27,396 bases of DNA from an uncultured Burkholderiaceae bacterium (GTDB lineage: Bacteria > Pseudomonadota > Gammaproteobacteria > Burkholderiales > Burkholderiaceae_C), in contig CALIDR010000265.1 in the NCBI GenBank assembly GCA_938022295.1, forward strand, positions 1 through 27,396. Direction: 5' to 3'. The number at the start of each line of letters is the position of its first letter. Position 1 is the first letter of the stretch. The position numbers and the translations under genes are program-made. Below, one piece after another: positions 22,982 through 27,396 of this stretch. Under the pieces are notes generated by a model that worked only from the letters and a program-made list of their open reading frames with translations, made no database searches and was not told the DNA's origin.

Positions 22982-23296
22982 ATGTACCTGTCGATCAACC
23001 CGCCATCACCCACCGGACTGTCGCTGACGCCGATCGCCGCCGCCACCCGGGCCGTGGGCGCCGTGCAGCCGGTCGAGCCGGTGACCGCGGCGCGGCCGGC
23101 CACGGCGGAGGACAAGCCCACGCGCCCGGTCACGCCGCTGTCGATGTCGCTGCACCTGATGCGCGTGCCGGCGTCGCGGCTGGCCGACGTCTACAACGAG
23201 ATGAAGTCGCTCGCCAACGACTCGCCGGGCATGCGCTTCGGCGCGGCTGCGGCCGACACCGTCCACAGTACCGCGGCGCTGCACCTGCGCGCCTGA
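22982..23296 (+). CDS. Small protein of unknown function
   Basis: 104 residues, not recognised. The codon pattern (strong G/C in third positions, continuous from ATG 22982) supports a real gene. The first half (residues 1-50) is rich in Pro, Ala, Thr and Val and looks disordered. The second half (about 52-104) is probably helical: MSLHLMRVPASRLADVYNEM followed by a short amphipathic stretch. No signal peptide, no Cys and no membrane helix is visible. A -10-like GATACT at 22943-22948 precedes it, and the ribosome binding site is weak (GGGGG, 5-9 nt away). It lies alone between the DUF1624 gene and rlmB. The longer upstream frame overlaps the DUF1624 gene and is a shadow. Confidence 0.65.
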   Translation: MYLSINPPSPTGLSLTPIAAATRAVGAVQPVEPVTAARPATAEDKPTRPVTPLSMSLHLMRVPASRLADVYNEMKSLANDSPGMRFGAAAADTVHSTAALHLRA

Positions 23297-23335
23297 GTCC
23301 GCGCGCGGCAGCGGCCTCGCGCCGCGGCGGGCGGC

Positions 23336-23341
23336 TACCAT
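23336..23341 (+). promoter_or_regulatory. -10-like element of rlmB, leaderless
   Basis: TACCAT ends 6 nt before the rlmB ATG, so transcription would begin at about the start codon. No clear -35 is seen and no ribosome binding site precedes the ATG, which fits a leaderless mRNA. Confidence 0.4.
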
Positions 23342-23347
23342 CGCCGC

Positions 23348-24082
23348 ATGCCGCCGCCCAAGGTCCTGTACGGGTTTCACGCCGTCGGCGTGCGCCTGCG
23401 CACGGCGCCTGCCACCGTGCTCGAGGTCCACGTCGACGCGGCGCGCCGCGACGCCCGCATGCGCCAGTTCGTGCAGCGCGCGGCCGCCGCCGGCGCGAAG
23501 ATCGTCGACAGCGACGACGCCCAGCTCACCCGGCTGGCCGGCCATCCGCGCCACCAGGGCGTGGCCGCGCGGGTGACGCCGCTGCCGCAGATCCACTCGC
23601 TCGACGATCTGCTCGACGCTGTGCAGGGTCCGCCGCTCGTGCTCGCGCTCGACGGCGTGACCGATCCGCACAACCTCGGCGCGTGCCTGCGCGTGGCCGA
23701 CGGCGCCGGCGTGCACGCGGTGATCGCGCCGAAGGACCACGCGGTGGGCCTGAACGCGACGGTGGCCAAGGTCGCCAGCGGTGCCGCCGAGACCGTGCCG
23801 TACCTGATGGTGACCAACCTCGCGCGCTCGCTCGCCGAGCTGAAGGAGCGCTCGATCCGCGTCGTCGGCATGGCCGACGACGCCGCGCAGACGCTGTGGG
23901 AAGGCGACCTCGCGGGGCCGCTCGCGCTCGTTCTCGGCGCCGAGGGGCACGGCATGCGCCAGCTCACCCGCCGCACCTGCGACGCGCTGGTGCGCATCCC
24001 GATGAAGGGCGCGGTCGAGAGCCTGAACGTCTCGGTCGCCGCCGGCATCTGCCTGTACGAAGCGGTGCGCCGCCGTGGCTGA
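23348..24082 (+). CDS. rlmB: 23S rRNA (guanosine-2251-2'-O)-methyltransferase
   Basis: A 244-residue SPOUT (TrmH-type) methyltransferase. An N-terminal L30e-like substrate domain (about 1-75) starts KVLYGFHAV. The knotted catalytic domain has motif 1 LDGVTDPHNLGACLR (101-115, N109 and R115), motif 2 LVLGAEGHGM (194-203, E199) and motif 3 IPMKGAVESLNVSVAAG (217-233, N227). It methylates the ribose of G2251 in the peptidyl-transferase P-loop of 23S rRNA using SAM. Length matches family members (243-250). Its end overlaps the Sir2 gene by 8 nt. Confidence 0.95.
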   Translation: MPPPKVLYGFHAVGVRLRTAPATVLEVHVDAARRDARMRQFVQRAAAAGAKIVDSDDAQLTRLAGHPRHQGVAARVTPLPQIHSLDDLLDAVQGPPLVLALDGVTDPHNLGACLRVADGAGVHAVIAPKDHAVGLNATVAKVASGAAETVPYLMVTNLARSLAELKERSIRVVGMADDAAQTLWEGDLAGPLALVLGAEGHGMRQLTRRTCDALVRIPMKGAVESLNVSVAAGICLYEAVRRRG

Positions 24083-24836
24083 GGCGCCGGACCCCGCCGC
24101 GCTCGCCGCCGTGCGCGCGCATCTCGACGCCGCGCGGCGCGTGTGCGTGCTGACCGGTGCGGGCATGAGCGCCGAAAGCGGCATCCCGACGTTCCGCGAC
24201 GCGCTGACCGGGCTGTGGAGCCGCTTCGACCCCGCGCAGCTGGCCAGCGAGGAGGGCTTCCGTGCCGACCCCGCGCGGGTGTGGGACTGGTATGCCGAAC
24301 GCCGCGTCGGCGTGCGCCAGGCGCAGCCCCACGCTGGCCACGTCGCGCTGGCCGCGTTCGGCCACCGCCGCCCGGGCGTGCTGACGCTGGTGACGCAGAA
24401 CGTCGACGACCTGCACCAGCGCGCCGGCTGGCCGCAGACGATCCGCCTGCACGGCGACATCCTCGCCGACCGCTGGCTGCGGCCGTGTCCGCGCGGCCGG
24501 GCGTGCGACCCCGCGCGCGCCGCCGCCGGCCGGCCGCCGCGCTGCGCCGAGTGCGGCAACTTCGTGCGCCCGGGCGTCGTCTGGTTCGGCGAGATGCTGC
24601 CCGCGGCGGCGCTCGAGGCCGCCGACCGTTGCGCGATGGCGTGCGACGTGATGCTCGTCGTCGGCACCTCGGGCGCAGTGTGGCCCGCCGCCGGGCTGGC
24701 GTCGACGGCGCGGCGCGCCGGGGCGCAGGTGGCCATCGTCAACCCGCACGAAAGCGAGATCGACGACGAGGCGCACTGGGTGCTGCGCGGCACCGCCGCC
24801 GGCGTGCTGCCGGCGCTGCTCGATACACTGGGCTGA
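24075..24836 (+). CDS. NAD-dependent protein deacylase (Sir2/CobB-type)
   Basis: A 253-residue sirtuin. The NAD loop is GAGMSAESGIPTFRD (28-42). TQNVDDLHQRAG (107-118) and catalytic H126 (RLHGD) follow. The zinc site has C138, C144, C157 and C160. Y73 and R76 (WDWYAERR) form the Tyr-x2-Arg pair that in SIRT5/CobB-type enzymes accepts succinyl or malonyl lysine, so it is probably a deacylase rather than only a deacetylase. The start is GTG at 24075, inside the end of rlmB, so translation is likely coupled. An acyl-lysine eraser close to acyl-CoA catabolic genes is reasonable but may be coincidence. Confidence 0.93.
   Translation: MAEAPDPAALAAVRAHLDAARRVCVLTGAGMSAESGIPTFRDALTGLWSRFDPAQLASEEGFRADPARVWDWYAERRVGVRQAQPHAGHVALAAFGHRRPGVLTLVTQNVDDLHQRAGWPQTIRLHGDILADRWLRPCPRGRACDPARAAAGRPPRCAECGNFVRPGVVWFGEMLPAAALEAADRCAMACDVMLVVGTSGAVWPAAGLASTARRAGAQVAIVNPHESEIDDEAHWVLRGTAAGVLPALLDTLG
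24824..24829 (+). promoter_or_regulatory. Candidate -10 of upp inside the sirtuin 3' end
   Basis: TACACT within GATACACTGGG, 31 nt before the upp ATG. It would give upp its own promoter with a short leader of about 25 nt. Confidence 0.35.
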
Positions 24837-24860
24837 CATTCCAGTCCGCCCCACGCCGCC

Positions 24861-25493
24861 ATGCCCGTCGTCGAAGTCCGGCACCCGCTCGTCCAGCACA
24901 AGATCGGCCTGCTGCGCGAGGCCGGCATCGGCACCAAGCAGTTCCGCGAGCTCACCGCCGAACTCGCCGCGCTGCTCGCCTACGAGGCCACGGCCGACTT
25001 CCCGCTCGAGACGCACCGCATTGCGTGCTGGAGCGGCGAGATCGACGTGCAGCGCATCGCGGGGCGCAAGGTGACCGTGGTGCCGATCCTGCGCGCCGGG
25101 CTGGGCATGCTCGACGGCGTGCTGCAGATGGTGCCCAACGCCAAGATCAGCGTCGTCGGCCTGAGCCGCAACCACGACACGCTGCAGCCCGAGCACTACT
25201 TCGAGAAGTTCGTCGGCCACCTTGACGAGCGCACGGCGCTGATCGTCGACCCGATGCTCGCCACCGCCGGCTCGATGATCGCCACCGCCGGGCTGTTGAA
25301 GGCGCGCGGCTGCCGCGACGTGCGCGCGCTCGTGCTCGTCGCCGCGCCCGAGGGCATCCGCGCCCTCGACGCCGCGCACCCCGACGTGCGCTGCTGGACC
25401 GCGGCGGTGGACAGCCACCTCGACGCCAACGGCTACATCATCCCCGGCCTCGGCGACGCCGGCGACAAGCTCTTCGGCACCCCCGCCGACTGA
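24861..25493 (+). CDS. upp: Uracil phosphoribosyltransferase
   Basis: A 210-residue enzyme that salvages uracil to UMP with PRPP. The N-terminal HPLVQHKIGLLREAGI (8-23) is typical. VVPILRAGLGMLDGV (73-87) is the second conserved segment. The PRPP loop is VDPMLATAGS (129-138) with D130. The C-terminal uracil-binding loop is YIIPGLGDAGDKLFGT. Length is the normal 208-210. The following transporter gene starts 13 nt after the stop, so the two may be cotranscribed. Confidence 0.96.
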   Translation: MPVVEVRHPLVQHKIGLLREAGIGTKQFRELTAELAALLAYEATADFPLETHRIACWSGEIDVQRIAGRKVTVVPILRAGLGMLDGVLQMVPNAKISVVGLSRNHDTLQPEHYFEKFVGHLDERTALIVDPMLATAGSMIATAGLLKARGCRDVRALVLVAAPEGIRALDAAHPDVRCWTAAVDSHLDANGYIIPGLGDAGDKLFGTPAD

Positions 25494-25506
25494 GCGCCTT
25501 ACCCCC

Positions 25507-26727
25507 GTGAGCCTCGCCAGCGCGACGCCTGCCGCGGCGCCGGCCGGTGCCGGCGCGATGACCGCCGAGCAGCGCCGCCGCGGCCTGCTGGCGCTGTTCG
25601 CCTCGACGTTCTTCGAGCTGACCGGCTTCTTCATGTTCGCGCCGCTGCTGCTGTTCACGCTGAAGGCGCAGGGGCTGTCGACGGCGACCGTGGGCCTGTT
25701 CAGCGCCGCGCTCTGGCTCGGCATCGGCGCGGCCACCCCGTTCGCCGCCCGCTGGGTGCGCTGGCTCGGCCGCCGGCGCGCGCTGGTGGCCAGCGTCGCG
25801 GTGCCGCTCGCCACGCTGCTCGCGATCACGCTGACCGCGTCACCCGCGCTGTGGGCGGTGCTGTACTTCGCCGCCGGCGTCGCGGCGGCGCTGCGCTGGA
25901 TCCTCGCCGAAGCGACGGTGGCCGAACTCGCGCCGCCGCACCGGCGCGGGCGGCTGATCGGCCTGTTCGAGACGATGGTCGGCGCCACCTTCGTGCTCGG
26001 CCCGGCGCTGCTGGCGGCGGTCGGCACCGAGGGCGACGCGGCCGAGCGCTCGCGCTGGGTCGCGGTGGCGCTGGTCGCACTGGGCTTCGCGTTCAGCCTC
26101 GCGCTGCCGCCGCTGGCGCCGGCGGCGCACGACGGCGCGACGCGGCTCGGCCTGCGCGGCATCGTCGACGCCGTGCGCGCGGCGCCGGCGGTGATGCTGG
26201 CCGGCCTGGCCGGCGGCTTCTTCGAAAGCGGGCTGGCGGGCGTGCTGCCGCTGTACGGCCTGGCGATGGGGTTCGGTGCCGCGCTGGCGGCACTTCTGGT
26301 GTCGGCCAGCGGCCTGGGCAGCGCGCTGATGATGCTGCCGCTCGGCGAGGCGAGCGACCGTCTGCCTCGGCGCGCGGTGGCGATCGGCTGCGCCGCCGCC
26401 ACGCTCGGCGCGACGCTGCTGCTGCCCTTCGTCGGCGCGTTCGGCCCGCTGGCGGCGGTGGTCGCGTTCGTCTGCGGCGGCGCGGGCGGGGCGCTCTACA
26501 CGGTGTCGATGATCGAGATCGGCCACCGCCACGAAGGCACCGCGCTCGTCAACGCCACCGCGGTGCTCGTGCTGTCGTACACGGTGGGCGCGATGCTGTC
26601 GCCCGCGCTCGGCGCCGCGGCGCTCGAATGGGCGCCTGGGTGGGGCTTCCCGGCGCTGCTCGCCGCCGTGGCGGCGATCGCACTATGGGCGCTGTGGCGG
26701 CGCCCGGCCACGGTCGCGAATCGATGA
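25507..26727 (+). CDS. MFS transporter
   Basis: A 406-residue major-facilitator protein with about 12 hydrophobic helices in two halves. The first helix region is LLALFASTFFELTGFFMFAP (29-48), and the helix 2-3 loop AARWVRWLGRRRALV resembles motif A. The central loop carries PPLAPAAHDGATRLGL, and the second half begins near AAPAVMLAGLAGG. The substrate cannot be read. Placement directly after upp suggests, without proving, a nucleobase or an efflux role. The start is GTG at 25507; an in-frame ATG at 25558 is an alternative that removes 17 Ala/Pro-rich residues. It is tail-to-tail with the PEP-CTERM gene, with 16 nt between. Confidence 0.88.
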   Translation: MSLASATPAAAPAGAGAMTAEQRRRGLLALFASTFFELTGFFMFAPLLLFTLKAQGLSTATVGLFSAALWLGIGAATPFAARWVRWLGRRRALVASVAVPLATLLAITLTASPALWAVLYFAAGVAAALRWILAEATVAELAPPHRRGRLIGLFETMVGATFVLGPALLAAVGTEGDAAERSRWVAVALVALGFAFSLALPPLAPAAHDGATRLGLRGIVDAVRAAPAVMLAGLAGGFFESGLAGVLPLYGLAMGFGAALAALLVSASGLGSALMMLPLGEASDRLPRRAVAIGCAAATLGATLLLPFVGAFGPLAAVVAFVCGGAGGALYTVSMIEIGHRHEGTALVNATAVLVLSYTVGAMLSPALGAAALEWAPGWGFPALLAAVAAIALWALWRRPATVANR

Positions 26728-26743
26728 GGCGTGTCGACGCCGG

Positions 26744-27396
26744 TCAGCGCACGGCGCGGCGCCGGCGCGACGCGAGGCCGCCGCCGAGCAGCGCCAGCCC
26801 GACCAGCGACAGGGCGGTCGGCTCCGGCGCCTGCAGGTTGGCCGTTGCGAACACCGACACGCTGTCGATCCCGGCAGCCGTGTTGGTGAAGCCGCCGGCC
26901 GTGCCGGCCGCTTCGGCGAGGCTGAACGTCAGCGTGTACGTGCCGGGCAGGAGCCCCAGCAAGACGACATTGAGTGGGTCGTGCACCAGTTGGTTGTTGG
27001 CCGACCCGGTGCTGGGCGCGCCGCTGGGAAAGACCGTCGATCCCTGAACGAACAAAGACGTGAAGAGCGTGGCCGAGAACACGTCGGCACCGGTAAGCGA
27101 GTCACCGTCGTCGCGGCCGTCGAACACGGTGCGGAAGCTGACCTCGAGGTCGTAGGTCGCGACGCCGGCCCCGGCGACGACGGCCGGCAGCACGAAGGTC
27201 TGGCTGATCGACGAGACGCCGCTGTTCGGCGCGCCGCCGATCGCCCCCGACGCGTCGCCGAGCACCGCGAAGGCGCTCGTGAAGAAGCCGTTGAATCCGG
27301 CGTTGCCGCCCGAGGTGTTGATCGTGTTCGTCGAACGGCGCGCGTTGACGGTGCCCGACGTGGTCCAGTTCGCGAGCGACGGCGCATTGCCGACGC
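26744..27396 (-). CDS. PEP-CTERM sorting domain protein, 5' part outside window
   Basis: Only the last 216 residues are visible; the reading frame stays open to the window edge, so the signal peptide and start are missing. The C-terminus has the PEP-CTERM signal APEPTALSLVGLALLGGGLA followed by a basic tail (SRRRRAVR): a PEP motif, a hydrophobic helix and arginines. Such proteins are exported and processed by an exosortase, usually in bacteria making exopolysaccharide or biofilm. The body is rich in Gly, Ala, Ser, Thr and Asn with beta-type repeats (TSGTVNARRSTNTINTSGG), and has no Cys. No enzyme domain is recognised. A window-edge cut, not a frameshift, explains the missing N-terminus. Confidence 0.88.
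   Translation of the reverse strand, partial: VGNAPSLANWTTSGTVNARRSTNTINTSGGNAGFNGFFTSAFAVLGDASGAIGGAPNSGVSSISQTFVLPAVVAGAGVATYDLEVSFRTVFDGRDDGDSLTGADVFSATLFTSLFVQGSTVFPSGAPSTGSANNQLVHDPLNVVLLGLLPGTYTLTFSLAEAAGTAGGFTNTAAGIDSVSVFATANLQAPEPTALSLVGLALLGGGLASRRRRAVR

Noticed and set aside
23964..26402. An 812-codon minus-strand open frame across sirtuin, upp and the MFS gene
   Set aside because: It spans three recognised plus-strand genes and has no recognisable domain; high GC suppresses stop codons on the opposite strand.

Overview
This is a very GC-rich window (roughly 70% by eye) packed with short-spaced and overlapping genes. The gene content points to a betaproteobacterium of the order Burkholderiales, probably of the Rubrivivax/Leptothrix/Methylibium kind. 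The supporting signs are RlmB, GluQRS and Upp of proteobacterial type, a PEP-CTERM sorted protein, a DSF-synthase homologue, an acyclic-terpene (atu) type operon and GC-rich palindromic extragenic repeats typical of that order. No insertion sequence, phage, tRNA, rRNA or CRISPR was seen.

Layout. 1-797: glutamyl-Q tRNA(Asp) synthetase (minus, cut by the window edge). 830-3884: a LysR regulator divergent from a pirin / flavodoxin / FMN-reductase run, with a dyad operator candidate between them. 3885-4829: an alpha/beta hydrolase with an N-terminal membrane anchor. 5040-6622: a translationally coupled pair, a haem-oxygenase-like diiron oxidase (HDO fold) followed by an RpfF-type DSF synthase. 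6636-8393: a convergent membrane hybrid histidine kinase. 8523-16356 (minus): a seven-gene operon, SDR - carboxyltransferase - acyl-CoA dehydrogenase - hydratase - biotin carboxylase - BKACE - hotdog thioesterase. Its first five genes run in the order of atuB-C-D-E-F for citronellol/geraniol catabolism. 16507-22063 (plus): an SCP2-like protein, a MerR regulator, then acyl-CoA dehydrogenase, thiolase and FadJ-like bifunctional protein, which form a beta-oxidation module. 22116-27396: housekeeping and miscellaneous genes (DUF1624 membrane protein, a small unknown protein, RlmB, Sir2 deacylase, Upp, an MFS transporter) and a PEP-CTERM protein cut by the window edge.

How it fits together. The central 14 kb looks like a catabolic island for branched or isoprenoid acyl-CoAs. 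The atu-type carboxylase pathway turns a 3-methyl-branched enoyl-CoA into a beta-keto acyl chain. The BKACE and thioesterase (inferred), or the neighbouring thiolase and FadJ, could then shorten it. A perfect 14-bp palindrome overlapping a sigma70-like promoter between the two arms is a good operator for the MerR protein.

The most novel-looking unit is the HDO-DSF synthase pair beside a hybrid kinase. All six expected diiron ligands of the HDO family and both catalytic glutamates of RpfF are present. This suggests a fatty-acid signalling system in which an oxidase makes, modifies or removes a DSF-type fatty acid. That function is inference and untested. Several genes also show a -10-like hexamer 6-7 nt before the start codon, which suggests leaderless mRNAs.
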